Program-made: the position numbers and the translations under genes
Assembly (NCBI GenBank): GCA_022432975.1
Contig: CM039512.1
Coordinates: 41,337,501-41,401,500, forward strand
From: Begonia masoniana
Lineage: Eukaryota > Streptophyta > Magnoliopsida > Cucurbitales > Begoniaceae
DNA length: 64,000 nucleotides
Direction: 5' to 3'
Notes under the pieces: generated by a model
Databases searched by the model: none
What the model was told of the DNA's origin: nothing
Seen by the model: only the letters and a program-made list of their open reading frames with translations
Shown here: one piece after another, positions 23,124 through 36,585 of the stretch
Layout: each line of letters begins with the position of its first letter
How positions within the stretch are numbered: the stretch's first letter is position 1

Positions 23124-26100
23124 ATTCCCACGTTCCATTGGGTTTGCACCACTTAATTATGGGCGGCTCAGCATGTGAACTCTTCTACTAGGCCAATAGA
23201 TCTAAATCGGGGTTCGGACTATGTTTCCACTTGAAAGTTTTTGCAGCTCCTCAATCACGCTACAATTGCATCAATGGGTGTGTCTAGATGGGTTTAAGGA
23301 TTCCTCTTGGTGCCATTCTTTTTTGAAATGAAATGATCTAAGGCTAGAAATTCAACACACTAGTAGACATTTTTCCAAATTTACACTACAACTTTAGGGA
23401 TCACCTCTAGGATTGTGGAACCTGCTCTGTATCATAAATTTTTGTCACGACCTATGATGAGGTCGGAGCAAAAAGGTGAAGTTGGTGACCCATATCGGCG
23501 GACTTTAGCCCCAGTCCGAAGGTATGTGCCAACAGATCCCTTTCGACCGCGTCCAAAAGGTACACTAACTTGTTTGTTCATGTTGTAGTTCTTCATTATT
23601 TAGTGTTGTATGATAGAAGCATAAGTCAAAACAAAAATGATAATACTTGGAACAAGGGTGAAGGAACTGGTTTCCAAGCCCAAAGAGCACCCGATGTGTG
23701 AGCACTTAAAGAAGACCAATTTCACCCATTCCTTCATTGTTGAAGGAAGAACAATTGAATTGCTCGACATGGAAAAGCCAATCCCATGCTCAATGGGCGG
23801 AGCCTCGGCCACTCTAAGGTTGAAGAGGGAGCCATGTCTCCTTAATCAAATGATGTATCGGCTAGGATATTTAGGCTTGTGTTAATTACTCAAAATTTGG
23901 TTATATTTAATTCATTGTCTGTATACATAACTGCTGAACATTGTGGTGGGTGGGTAGTGGGTGGGATGGGACTTGGTTTAGTTTTTAGAGGTGGAAACAA
24001 GTTGAGACCGGCCATGTGAGAGAGAAACATTGTCAAAGGGTTCCCCTTTTGTAACCCTTTTATGCTGAAGAGAAGGAAGTATTTAAGCTCCTTAACCACC
24101 CCTTCAGCTCATTTTTTTGAATGTCATTGGCAGTAGCAATTCTCGGCTCTATTGAACTCCCCTCATTTCTTCCTCCTTAGTGAGTTGCTCCGAGTGATAG
24201 AGTGAAAACCGTGTGCCTTCTTGTGAGAGGTCAACTGGGTTCATTAGTCTTGTCCCAAGCTTCTTCCCTCCATGCAGAGCCCCTCATTAGAAGGAGCCAA
24301 ATCCAAGAGGTGCTGTTATCACCTCCTCGAACCAGCAAGCTGTATTTGACCCATATCTTTCCATCTTAGGGAATTAACCTTTGAACGTTTAAGGGTGTAT
24401 TGTCAACTCTCTGAGTAAGCTCCCTTTAAAATTTCAAGTTATTTGGATTTGTCTCATGGAAGTTATGAATACTTAAAGTTGAGCCATACTCAGCCAACTA
24501 GCGGTTTCATCCGAGTAGTTTTTTCAGTGATTTGTTTTGTACAAAACTTTTGATTCATTATTCATTACGCATTTGCTTCTAAAATTTTAAGAACGTTTCA
24601 ACTATATTTTTACTGAGCTTTGTTAAAATTAAGCCTATTTGTTTCAGAAACAAAGAAATAATTCTGTTTGGACGTGGAATCTCTTTCGGCCAATATTGGT
24701 GTAAATCCGAGGAGCATTTTCTGCTTTTAGTTGCATTTATTTTTTAGTGTTTTCCATACCAACCTAAAGCGTATCACAAGGCTAGGTCTACAGCGAAAGT
24801 CTTTTAAGTAAGTATAGAGACAAAGCCCACACATGAATCAGCTAATGTCCATATAATTAAATCTCAAACAATGGTGCAATACATTTTAAAAGTAACCTAC
24901 CAAGCAGAAAAGTAAAGAAATCTAATCCATAACAAGTGTACAACATGATAAATACGAACAAACCTTCTAAGCACTATCGAAGCTAACTGTGCTTTTCTTT
25001 ACATGGATTGAGATGGGGTTGATAGGGTGAACTACTAACTCAGTATGAATGTTATACTAAATGCATATCAAGTGAAAAATGAGTTTACTTTCCTTTCAAA
25101 TAAATGTTCAGTTTCAAAACTGTTATTTAAATTCAAAGCGTGCACAAATTTAGAAAACTTTTCCCCATCATCTTAATCAAACACCAGCTCCATGAGCCCT
25201 AATAAGGTGGTTATTAAACGTTGCCATGTACATACATGGCTATAAATCAAAAAAAACTCTCCATGGTTTCCACAAAAATGTCCCCTGCGAAAAAAAAAGG
25301 TCACTCAATGATTCCTCTTGCACAAACCAGCGAAAGGTGGTGATATAGAGATCTTGCAACACCTCATGAGATCGAAAGGAAATTGTGACGTGACTTTCGT
25401 TGAAGGATGATTCATTCGGATCGATATGAGAGTCCTATGCAACAGTCCTTCCTATCTAATAGAAAAGGATCCAATTATCTGAACTCACTAGAGTTGCTGA
25501 CCTGCGGACACCATCAGTGCAAAACATCACCCCCGATCAAGTTAGGGATTTGAAACTCTAGGAGCATGTCATCGCCGTTCTACTGCCATTTTTTCTACTG
25601 CAAACAATACAATCTTCACGCTACAGAAGGTGTGATGGGATAGCCTCGTGATGGTTTGATATCGAAACATCTAAAGTATCAAAAAGATTCATCCTCCCAA
25701 GTATATCACCATAAAAATAGAATACCATGCACGTTGAAAGTAAACATGGAAAAACCATATATACATATACGTAACAATTGACGTACTATCGACTGGGCCC
25801 CGTCGTATATTTTTGTTAAGGTGACAAATGCCCAAATAAGGTTTTTCGAAAACAATGTATGCAATACAACTAAGTATAAAATCCATAGTTCGACGACTAT
25901 CACTTTTCTGGCTCACAAGAGCGACAACCTCTAGCACTGGTTTGTAATCAACAAACTTCTCTGAGCCTAAAACAAAACCAAATCCAGAAATTCCTCTCAA
26001 CCATTAAGGGAGAAACATGAATGAGTCTTACACTTGGACTAGGTAACCAATAAAAATCACTACAAATGGTCGCAACCAAGAACCACATATGATCGACTGA

Positions 26101-26676
26101 ACCCAAGCATGGTCGATCGGTCTTGGCAAGGGTCGACCCTTTGATCCTCTCACATTTCCATCATGGTTTGCTGACCCTAGCGGTCAAAACTTCAGGGAAG
26201 GGGTCGACACCTTGACCATAGGGTTGGCCCCTAAATCCTCTCAGGTTTTTCCATGGGTCAACTGGTCTCCAAAGCGGTCGACCCTTGAAGGTATGAACCG
26301 ACCTCTCAAGGGGTTGACACCTGATAGTTCCGGTTTCCAGCAAGAGTGAAAGTGTCGACCAGCCTTCCACAATGGTCAATAGTTCTGCAATTTCCACTCA
26401 AAAAAAAGTTGCAAAAATTGCCTCCCTTTGCCATATCTAACCTTTAATCACCAAAACAACTTATATAAACCCTAAATCTACCCTAATAAACCATAAATAA
26501 CAGAAGGATTTTAGTTTCCAAGCTCAAATCTAGGTCCAAAAAAACTCAAAACTTCAAATTTAAAAACAAAGGTTAAAATAAACTCACCCTCGAAGCTACT
26601 TCATGAAATTTGTCGCTCGTTGTCCTACAAACGCAACCCCGACCTCAAAAATCGACAACTTTCCTTCACATTTTGC

Positions 26677-26720
<44 letters not shown>

Positions 26721-27331
26721 TTAGCAGTAGAGCGGCGGTCTTTGAGAAAAGGAAGGAACCCTTCCTTTTCTAAATGACACTTTCTTTTTAATCAATTTTC
26801 CTCCAAATTTCCAACCACACGGTAAGTACCGATCTTTACCAAATTACAAAAAAATCACATGACACAACATGACAAAACGAGTCAACCATCATAAGTTTAG
26901 TATTTTGCATGCATAAATACTAAAATATTCATACAGAATAATTTCTAAACTTGTTGCTTGATTCATACGCATGTAAAATATAAACTTCATTAGCATGCTC
27001 GATAAAATAGCAAAGTCGTCGAACATGGTTTAAATCATAGCATGAGCAACTTAACGGATTTGAATTTATAATAAATGTAACTTTCAAAATTAATACAAAT
27101 AAAATTTCAAAATTGCCATAGAAGATTTTTGTCTAAGTGGCAATCCATTCATACCACGTTGCCAGACCTCCATGAATCGATACCCAAGAGGCTCGTTTTT
27201 ATCAGTTCTAACGCCACTTAATGAAACGATGTTGTTTCTAAAATGATAACAAACATTTTCGAGGAGTAGTTTCAAAATCATCTGAAACTACACGTTGAAA
27301 GAATGCTCTTGAACCTCCAACGGGTCATTTT
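23124..27331. other. Unassigned AT-rich DNA between the gap and a solo LTR
   Basis: No gene can be supported. A plus-strand open stretch at 23637-23885 (82 codons) and minus-strand ones at 25689-26000 and 27090-27281 show no recognised domain. Positions 24020-24260 look promoter- or leader-like but without support. Positions 26090-26360 repeat GTCGACC-type motifs with a loose spacing near 100 bp, as in some old LTRs. A (CT)n tract lies at 26681-26717. Most likely decayed transposon sequence. Confidence 0.5.
26681..26717. repeat. (CT)n microsatellite
   Basis: About 18 uninterrupted CT dinucleotides. CT-rich tracts are common in plant promoters and leaders, but no gene follows. Confidence 0.95.
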
Positions 27332-27336
27332 AACCC

Positions 27337-29460
27337 TGTAATGCCCCTGAACCCACCCTAGCTCGGAGCGCTACTTGGCTCACTTTAACCCCAATAATTT
27401 AAATAAAATCGAGCATAGCAGAATTTAAAACTAAATCTCCTGAAACTTTCTTATGTCATACCTAGCTGCCTAGACTCAGTAATTTCTCTTAATCCTAACC
27501 GTTAAGCACCACGGCGTCCTTCCTGAAAATTTCGGCAAAGTAACGTCTAAAAATGGCGCCTCCAAAATGCTATGTACCTGCAAAGGAATAAATCCCAACC
27601 AATCCAAAATACTCTTCATCAACTTATCCAGCATACAAAATCACTAAATAACAGTAACGAGGGAAACTAAAATACTAACATCTCTAAGTGAAGAAAGTCC
27701 ACAGTATAGGGCGACACATCACCCTTAACTATGACTATATACAACAATTACAAATAGCTATACCATAATTCTCAAAACATCAACAAAAAAGAAAGTTACG
27801 CATTCCCATCATTTCTACAAAAAGGCATTTACAATAAACTACCAAAAGACAAGCCCACATCCCCCGAAGACCATGGTCGAGGCGCCCCGACAACTGCCCG
27901 CACCGGCATACAGCGTACATCAATGACTGCGTCCAATCCTAGCTTGTAGGGGACAACAAATATAAACAAGCACAATGCACACACAACTCTCACACAACCC
28001 TAACACAACAACACAACATCACTCAACACGACAATGCAACACAACAACACAACACCACCCAACACGACAACACAACACAACCCTAACAAAACTGCCTGCA
28101 TTGAAAGATGTCTTATTGCCTGCATTGAAAGATGCCTTAGTTGCCTGCATCCAAAGGGATGCCTTACTCTTTAACCGACTATCATGCCAAACAATGCAAC
28201 ACAACACCCCAATGCAACTCAACAAACCGACTCAACACAACATGACAACACGACCAAACAATGCTAGTTTCCCGCACCCGAAAGGATGCCTTAGTTGCCC
28301 GCACCGAAGTGCCTTAGTTGCCCGCACCGAAGTGCCTTAGCTGCCCACACCCAAAAGGATGCCTTACTCTTTAACAGACTACCATGCCAAACAATGCAAC
28401 ACAACGCCACAATGCAACTCAACAACCCGACTCAACACAACACGACAACACGACCAAACAATGCAACAAAATACAACAATGTAACTCAATAACACGACAC
28501 AACACAACATAGCCAAACAATGCAACACAATACGAAGTAAAACAATAACAAATAAACCCTACCGTTCTATGGTGTAGGCCCGAAGGCAAACCACAACCAC
28601 TCCACTACTTACCTGGCGTCCTAGCTCGCTGAGGATACTCGGTTACCTGTCCACCTACGGCTCGACCTACGACAAATATCCAAACTTCATTAAAATTAAG
28701 CCTACATTCACCAATTACTCCCAAACTACTATTTCTAGCCTAATCCAACCAAAACCTAACTAAACGGGTCACTAATTTGGGTTTGGTGAAAACCAGCCTG
28801 AACTTCAAACGCGCGAAACTTTTGCGTCGGATCTCAGAATCGAACGATTCCAGCGGCCACTTACTCCTCTAATAACCTATTTTAACCTGCCAAAAGGAAT
28901 TTTAAAATAAACGACCGCAGCTAGGTCAAAAGTCAGAAAACCCAAATCTGCCCTAAACCGGGAATTTCATTCCTCTCGGTTTTCCATCAATTTTCACCAA
29001 ATTCCTCACCAATCGACCACCCACACCCTCAATTAGCATAAACAAATCAAAATCCCGAGGCTACACACACAAAACCCGAAATGCCAAAATCGGGCTTGCT
29101 GGTTTTTTGCCCAAATTGGGCTCCTCACGGCCAGGTGACTAAAGTCGGTCCAAGGGTCGGCAAACCCACGCTGGAAACAACCAAAATCGGTCGGTGATCG
29201 GAGCTCAAACTCGCTCCTCACCCTAGGTCACGAACAGAACCGAAAACAGGGCAAAACCGAGTCTCACCTGCAGTTCATGCGCGAAAACGACCGAAGCCCG
29301 CTCGCCGCCGTTGTCTGGCCAAAGAACGTCGGAAACTGCAGTGGTTTTGGTCGGAGATCATCGCCTCCCATCGCACTTCCCTCTCCCCTGCTCCTCGGCC
29401 CTCGTCGCTCGAACAACAAAATGGCTTAGGCCATTCTGTTGTTTTATTATATTTTTTTAT

Positions 29461-29492
<32 letters not shown>

Positions 29493-29701
29493 CTTAATAA
29501 AACTAACATTACCATTCTGCCCTTCCAAAAATTTCGTTAAATCTCGTTCTTAATTATAACTCTCGGCTTAATTTCATTGGGAATACCCGAACCTAAATTA
29601 AGAAACCATTCACTTTTCTTTTAAATTAATTAAAACAACCTATTTTATTATTCTTTTATTTTCTCTCCAATTTTTCCTTTAAAAAAATCTCGGGTGTTAC
29701 A
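27337..29701 (-). mobile_element. Solo LTR with AACCC target duplication
   Basis: TGTAATGCCCCTGA...CTCGGGTGTTACA, flanked by AACCC at 27332-27336 and 29702-29706, with no internal region. It is related to the LTR at 38375-43731 through the blocks around 27519-27580, 27700-27740 and 28567-28680. On the minus strand it has a predicted middle exon at 28613-28666 and a second intron from 28612 to 27578, which holds AAC-rich low-complexity repeats (about 27975-28545). An imperfect hairpin at 29414-29445 sits where the relative has a 39-bp palindrome. It also carries a TAA microsatellite (about 29462-29490). Confidence 0.9.
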
Positions 29702-29706
29702 AACCC

Positions 29707-31127
29707 AGTTTTACTCGACAGAAAACCTAAGTAGCAATTCAACATTTCTCTTCACTCTAGAAACCGAATTTGATGATTTTTTATGCGGAATACTTACATT
29801 TAAATTTTTTGAATAATTCGTAATATTTGCATGCTTTAAGATGACTAAAACGAATAATTAAAAAATAAAAAAATTTCAAAAACACCAAGGCAGAGTGAGG
29901 AACGGCTTTGATTCCAAATGTTAGAAATATTATAAGATCTAAACATGCTTTAGCGACAAAAATTAAAGAAGTTAGATCAATGCAGAATAAAATCGATTTT
30001 ACCTCTTGTTAGTGTATGAAAAAAGGAGTTATTACTTTCCATCGGGTTTAGTCACTTCTAAGCCTTTAACAATCTCTTATTCATGGTGTATAATAGCAGC
30101 TTCCATAAACTCATCATTTCCCACCCTCCCTCAATTAAAACTCTAAATTTAGAGAAGACCCAAGAAATTGAAACGCTTAGATCTGAAAAATGAAAAAAAA
30201 AAAAAAAAAAGGAAACACATATCAATGGTAAATTAGCTTTCAAACAACATTTGGTTTACCCTTTTTAGAACTAATGATAATGGAAAGCACCTCCTTATTA
30301 TCAACGAAAAATGATTGCTTAGAGTCTTATTTGTATGGAATACAACTGCAAAATAAGGAATGAAAAAGATGTCAATTTCTAATGGAAACCCTCGAAAGCA
30401 TGGAATCAAATACAAATCCTTATCAAATTTTAATCAATGAAGGAAAATCTTTCCAGATAAATTCAAAATCAAACCAAATCACCCCTTGTTTCTATTATCT
30501 CTGCTTTCTGCAAAAGCTATTTTCCCAGCAGCATACAACAAGAAATTAAAATCAAGAGCATATTAGCAAATCATTAGTCGTTCTAAATATGGGACTACCG
30601 AGTTTCAAACATCGACTCATCAAAATTTATGATTTCCATAAGGTTTCATATGGCCTCCAAGCTATAGTATTCAACAAAATTAACCTTCTGAAATACTCTA
30701 AAAAGTTGCATTTTTTATTATAAAAGTCTTAAATTAGGTTAGAATCCTAAGAATAAAAAAGGAAATATTTAATCTCATAGTCATATAGTTTTTTAATTCA
30801 CAATTTTCACAACAATCTGAAGAGAATGAAATTTGAAAAGAATCACGAGAAGCAAATATTGAAATGTAAAATTTGTTGGTCAGGTGCACATTTGCTCCAT
30901 CAGCTTTCAAGAGAATTTTCACTAGAAATGAAAACTTAACTACTCACATGAGGACATATCTAGCAATGGCATTTGGATTTTGTTGTTGAAAAAAAAAAGG
31001 ACTTTGATTTGTCAGGTCTTCCACCCAATAATCCTTTTTTACCCCTCTACATAACTGCCTTCAAGTAAATGAAATAATTTATGCAAATCCATGTCAAATT
31101 CAAGATGAAGTTAGATAGGTGTGAAGG
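29707..31127. other. AT-rich flank with a possible old LTR edge
   Basis: No gene recognised. At 29904-29916 the minus strand reads TGGAATCAAAGCC, a decayed form of the initiator-tRNA-Met primer site TGGTATCAGAGCC, two bases from TGTTAGAAAT at 29919, which could be an old LTR start. From 30489 the sequence repeats 1-638. Positions 31123-31127 (GAAGG) are the left target duplication of the Athila-like element. Confidence 0.5.
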
Positions 31128-31472
31128 TGTTGTGCAAATTATGTTCGCAAGTGTACGAGTCGCAACAAGTAATATAGTGATAAAGAGAGTGTAGTAGCAC
31201 CCGGTTTCAATTAAACCGAATTTAACTTATCAATTAATGATGTGCAAATTCATGGAAGAATTGGGAGAGTTATTGGTTAGGTTAAAGAGTGACTAAGCAA
31301 GGGCATTTATGTAAATTTGGCAAGTTAAAAGTAGATAACCTATTTAAGGGAAGGGGTTTAGAGATTTATGCACTGTAGCTGCCACTTTTTTATCATTTAT
31401 TCCTTTTCGGTGTCCAGCTCAAGCTCAGCGGAGCTCTCGACGAATCTTCCATCAGACTCTTCTTCCATCTAA

Positions 31473-32225
31473 GTAAGTTTTTCCCCATTTCTTATATTTT
31501 AGCAGTCTGATAACCGTGGGAGTCCAATGCGAGGGTTTCGAGGATGCTATAGATGAGTGTCGATTTCAGTTTAGTGCAGTATCGGGAATGCATTATGACC
31601 AGAGTTCTCAATTAGTTTCCTTAGGTCTCTAGTTGAATAGGATGAAGTTTAGTGAAGGTTTAATTAATGATCGGTTTATGGATTTAGGTTCGAGCTAATT
31701 CCTGGAGGAGATTTCAACCAAACCATCCAGAAGACCAGGTAAGTAAAGTATGCATGTGCCTTCGGGCCTACATCACAAAACAGTAGGGTTATGTATTTTG
31801 GAAATGGTTTTGTATGTCATGCATCATGTTTTTGAAAGATTACAAAAATGAATTTCCATGTAAGAACGATAAGGTATGAACTGAATGTGACAGATCAGCT
31901 ATTAAGGGAATTCATCCACCCCTTAATCGAGTAGAGGATGTATAACATTGGGAGAATTGATCCCACTCCCAAGGGAACAGAGGGATCAGATCAGCTATTA
32001 AGGGGATTCATCCGCCCCTTAATCGAGTAGAGGATGTATAACATTGGGAAAATTGATCCACTTCCCAAAGGAACAGAGGGATCAGATCAACTTATGAACG
32101 TATGTGAATGCAACTGAGATGAGAAAGTAGAAATTGCATGTTTAGGAATTTTATGTTTCAGCATTTCATTTAATTACTGCTTTACTTACTTAGCATTAGG
32201 CTAATAGATGAGTTTTATGATGTAG
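31473..32225 (+). promoter_or_regulatory. Predicted two-intron LTR leader
   Basis: Donor GTAAGT at 31473 pairs with acceptor ATTTAG ending at 31687; a 51-nt exon (31688-31738) follows; donor AG|GTAAGT at 31739 pairs with GATGTAG|GTGAAG ending at 32225. A branch-site-like CTTACTTAG lies upstream of the last acceptor. The same plan recurs in the other LTR families here, so I treat it as a conserved leader. No transcript evidence is available. Confidence 0.5.
31892..32083 (+). repeat. Two 96-bp units with paired hairpins
   Basis: Each unit has TTAAGGG...CCCTTAA and TTGGGAR...YTCCCAA arms. The first unit has GGGAG/CTCCC and the second GGGAA/TTCCC, a compensatory change. It is homologous to the 110-bp units in the Tekay LTRs, in opposite orientation as expected from element strand. 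Confidence 0.85.
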
Positions 32226-34661
32226 GTGAAGAAGTGACAGCAGGTGAATCCTCTAAGTTCATTGAGGGATAGGATGGTTGGGGGAGCACACTCATGCCAC
32301 GGATCTGGTACTTGATGAGGCGGGTTAACTGATGTCAATTGGTGTGAAAGTCTAGTTAACAGTGTTTCAATTTAAACTTGTTGAGTTTTCATAACAGTAG
32401 TGATTTCAACGTTTTGAATACGTTTTTGAGTTTCCTCTTCTGATAATAGTGTTCTGTTTGGATATAGTATTGGCACTCACTGGATTTTAGTAATGTAATG
32501 GTTGAAATGTTTTGAACGGTCTCAGTGAAGTGAGTAAATCCTTTTCGGTATTTAGAGTTGTGTTTGTATACCAAAGAGTAGATGAAATGTGGTTCTGTTC
32601 TCTATCGTTAGATGAAGTCTATCGGCAGAGGTTGAGTTGTTGTTCTGTTGTCTATCGGAAGATGTCTTCAGTGGAAGCCATCGGATGATATAGAACGAAA
32701 TTTGTCGTTTAGTGATCGGTATATGTAGCTTGTTTTATCAGAAGATGTTGTTTTGTTCACTATCGGTAGACGAAGTCTATTGGTAGATGTCGAGTTATAG
32801 TTATGTGTCTATCGGAAGGTGTAGGTTTAAGTCTATCGGATGATGTCTCAGTAAACTCATCGGCAGATGCGTGCTGACGTCATCGGTAGTTGTAGAAAAA
32901 CTTTTGTCGTTTAGTCACCGGTGGATGTAGAGCAAAGTCGATCGGATGAAGGAAATCATCTGGCTGACGTCATCGGAAGATGTAGAGTGCATTTTATCGT
33001 TTAGTGACCGGTGGATGCCGTGTGTAGATCCACCGGATGATGCAGAAAGTCTTTTGTCGTTTAGTGATCGGTGGATGTCGTGTGTAAATTCATCGGATGA
33101 TGTAGAGAGCACTTTGTCGTTTTGCCACCGGATTATGTTTTCCATTTTCTGCTCCAGCCCCTTTTGTTGACTTTGTCCAGCGGGCGATGCATTTGACTTT
33201 TGAAACTTATGAAGTATACTGCGATTTAATCCTTTATTCCTTTTACCGATTATTCCTCAAAATTCCAACTGAGTATTCAAGCATTGTACAATAGCTTTGT
33301 TTAACTTTATTTTTACTTAAACGATTTCCGCTGCAAGTTTTAAAAAAAAAGAAATACGGTTGAAATTTTTAGTCATGTACGGGCATGGTGTGACAAACCG
33401 GGTTCAGATAACTCGGGGCGTTACAGAGAGTGTCGAACCCACGAGGACTTGTAATTAATAATCGAAATAACTAATTTTAATTCTAAATTGAACACACGTT
33501 TTTATGATTTTTAATAATTGTAATTAAAATAAATGACCAAAACAATTAAAATAAACTAAATTAAAATAGCAAAACAAATAAACTGAGACTAAATCAAATT
33601 GATAAAAACCTAGGTACTACGATTTCACCAAGACCATATTTATTTCAATTCTTCACAATTATATTCATAAATATTCTTCCTATGTTGATGATTAATTTCA
33701 CTAAATTCTAGTACAATCTCTCTCGAGCATTGTGTAGTTTATTTGATTAATGGGTTATCACTTCTCAGTCTCAAATCCTACATTAATCAAATACAAATAA
33801 ACCAAGAAATCACAATGATCACATCAATACCGTAACTATCTCTAGCCTACGTATATTCATGACATTAATTTCAGTGCTCAGATATTTATCACCTCTCGGT
33901 CTCAAAACATCCCAAACATCAAGTAAAGATTGGCCAGAAATTTACAGGCTTTAAGAACAAAAATTAAATGTGCCAACAATATTGGAAGAGATACTCATAA
34001 AATATAATTAAACCAAGAAACAGAAAATAAATATCGTCTGGCTACATCGTCGCCCTAGAATAAAAACTTAGTTCATGCTAAAATAAAGAAAAAAAAACAA
34101 TAAAAATAAAGAAGTTCATAGTTCAGAAGAGAAAGGGAAAGAAAAACTATGCTGAAAGTCAGTTCCTGAAGCTCTCGCTCCGTTCCGGTCTCCGTCTTGC
34201 AAGGGCTTCTCTCTGAAATCTCTCGCTCGCCTCCCGTGTGAAATCTGAATGAGGCTGCTCTCTCTTAAGTTAACCTAATTATTAATTAATCTCAAGCCCA
34301 CAAATCTGAAGCCCATAATTATCTTCAACGGCTGAGATTAAAACAAGTTTCAATGGTTCTGATTTAAACATCTCCATCAATAAAATTAGCCGAACGGTGG
34401 GATTAAAATAGCAGATCGATCGGCTACTTCTCTGCCAAATATTACTTCGTCTTTTCTTCCACCGATCAATCGCCAAGGTTTGACCGATCGATTGGCAGGT
34501 CCTCTTCTTTCATTATTTTTGTTGAATTCACAATACCTGTAATTTTTCCACTTTTCTGCACACTTACACCAAAATTATTAAAATCATTCACATACTTGAG
34601 TGAAGCTTATCAATTCAAGTATAAAAAAGTATAATAAAGTGTGTAAAATACACACTTATCA

Positions 34662-34672
34662 ACCCTCAAACT
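34662..34672 (-). other. Polypurine tract at the 3' LTR, copy B
   Basis: Element strand AGTTTGAGGGT abuts the LTR start TGATAAG and is preceded by GAGGACAA. Positions 34673-35607 between this and the next insertion hold non-coding AT-rich element sequence. Confidence 0.7.
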
Positions 34673-36402
34673 TGAATGAAAGCTTGTCCTCAAGCGAACA
34701 AAACTAAGCAAAAAATCTCAACAGATATATAATCCAATCCCAAATAATATGCACAGTACAATATAGTGGTAAAGCAATCCTCATCAAAGACTTTGGTAAT
34801 TCATCTCAGCTTGAAAAACTCGTACTAGACCACCAAGTTAAACACTTTGCAAAAGAAATAATTCATATTAGCACATTGATAATAGCGTACTTAGAAATCT
34901 TCGTGTGTGTGCATGTTCATTTTTATTTTTTCCTAATTGTTGGTTCAACTCATGTAGCTACAGGTAAGGACAGCATTCTTATTTCACTTGGGAATCACTC
35001 CATTCACTCAAATCGTTCACCAGCTTTGCTCACTATCCAACTAATAGCAAATATCCATTAACCAAAAGAAAAGTCAATAGGTCTTTACAAGCTTGTAATG
35101 AAAGGCCGGGTTGTAAGGTAGGAATTATATGAATTCAAGCAAATATTTAGAGCACCACTCATTCCTCCTTATTTCATCCAATCAAAAATTTCTTCCATTC
35201 ACTTACTCACTTGTTGAACTCACTCAAACTTTCTTCTAATCGCTCACCCCCAAACTTACTTCACTCAATATCACCCACTTTAACTCCTTTGTCATCGTTA
35301 CAACACAATATCAATACAAACCTAATAATTGCATAAAATAAAATAAGATTGAAAGCTGAATTGTTCACACTAGCTTTTTTTTTTTCAATTGACACATAAC
35401 ATAAATACAACGAATTAATGCTGCAAAAAGAAACAAATGACAAAGGAGTTGCTATTGAATTTCACCAGCTCTTTTTTTTTCAACTCTCCCCTAATTAGAT
35501 CAATATCTCTGTGCTCATTTAATAAGGCAGGAAAAATATATAAGGCTGGTCTGAGTTCAGGTGACTACTGAATGGTAAATAATAGGCTCAAAAGGGTAAC
35601 TATGGGTATCATTGTAACACCCGACATTTCGGCCAGCCGACATTCCCTCTCGGCGATTTCTTCTCTCCCAAGTTCTTGCTCTCGGCTACCAGAACTTTCC
35701 TCTGCCGACGACCGGTTTCGAGCTTGCCTTTCTCTGCAAATCCACACTCGAGGTATGAAATGGACAATGTAGTCATTCATTAGTAAATAGAGCTCTGTTC
35801 TCAGCTCGGCACTGAGTTCGGATTTTTAGCAGTGGCCGAGCAGTTTGTGATTTTCTTAATCTGAAAGTAGAAATGTCGCCCTGAATCGATTCTGAACAGT
35901 TTATGTAACCAACTCGGATTTAACCAATGGTAAAACCCGTCCACCTAGTTTCGGATTTCAGACTGCAGTGTGTCAAACAGAGGAATCGGAATGACTTTAG
36001 CTATTAGATCCTAGGATGGTTTATGATTAGGACTATTAGGACTTTGTTTTAACTACTGTAATGTACATGTTTTAGGTGAAGAAGTTTAAAGGAAAGAAGC
36101 TCGGATTGCTAAGGAATCCAGGTAAGTGAATGTGTTAAGATTTCCGGCCACTAGGGCCCTACACCGCAAGGGTATTAGGAAATCACTGAGATGTTAGCTT
36201 ATTGACTATGATCTGTTATTTCCACGATATGAGAAGTTGTGTAAGTAAATGTAAAGTTACAGGATGTTTTACTTGTCCTCATGATATGACCTTTTTCTAT
36301 GAACTTTATGTCTATGCACTGTGTTCCTGTTATGATTAAGTTGAGAATATGAAAAGCAAATGTAACCGAGATTAAGTGCAGAGCGGGGAAAGACTATGTT
36401 AT

Positions 36403-36585
36403 GTATGACTCGCGAATTCTCCCACTGGTGGAGGCCGAGTTAATGATATGTATGACTCGCGAAATCTCCCACTGGTGGAGGCTGAGTTAATGATATGTAT
36501 GACTCGCGAAATCTCCCACTGGTGGAGGCCGAGTTAATGATATGTATGGCTCGCGAATTCTCCCACTGGGGAGGCCGAGTGATGT
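36403..36585 (+). repeat. ~47-bp tandem repeat in predicted intron 2
   Basis: Four units with ACTCGCGAA..CTCCCACTGGTGGAG..CGAGT, each able to fold (ACTCG/CGAGT and CTCC/GGAG). Two TTGCCGCGATAGGCAA-like hairpin units follow. The relative at 51695-51830 has three units, so copy number varies. Confidence 0.85.

Larger units (their letters stand above)
31190..33425 (+). mobile_element. Solo LTR in the 3' LTR, copy B
   Basis: TGTAGTAGCACCC...GGGGCGTTACA with GAGAG at 31185-31189 and 33426-33430. The unoccupied site is visible in the partner LTR at about 46966-46975. The 2236 bp contain predicted introns 31473-31687 and 31739-32225, a 96-bp tandem pair, and a degenerate 3' repeat block with GTCGTTTAGTGACCGG motifs (about 32580-33140). 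Confidence 0.92.
31128..34661 (-). repeat. 3' LTR of the Athila-like element, copy B (interrupted)
   Basis: TGTTGTG...CTTATCA on the plus strand; a solo LTR plus duplication (31190-33430) splits it. The remaining 1.3 kb aligns along its length with 46911-48201. Confidence 0.88.

Noticed and set aside
23637..23885. 82-codon open frame as a gene
   Set aside because: No recognised domain, no splice or promoter context that I can support, and AT-rich decayed surroundings.
25391..25425. Short plastid-DNA-like stretch (nuclear plastid insertion)
   Set aside because: About 25 bases resembled a plastid inverted-repeat segment from memory, but the flanks do not continue the match; too short to claim without a search.
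25689..26000. Minus-strand 103-codon open frame as a gene
   Set aside because: Low-complexity composition with no recognised domain; expected by chance in AT-rich DNA of this length.
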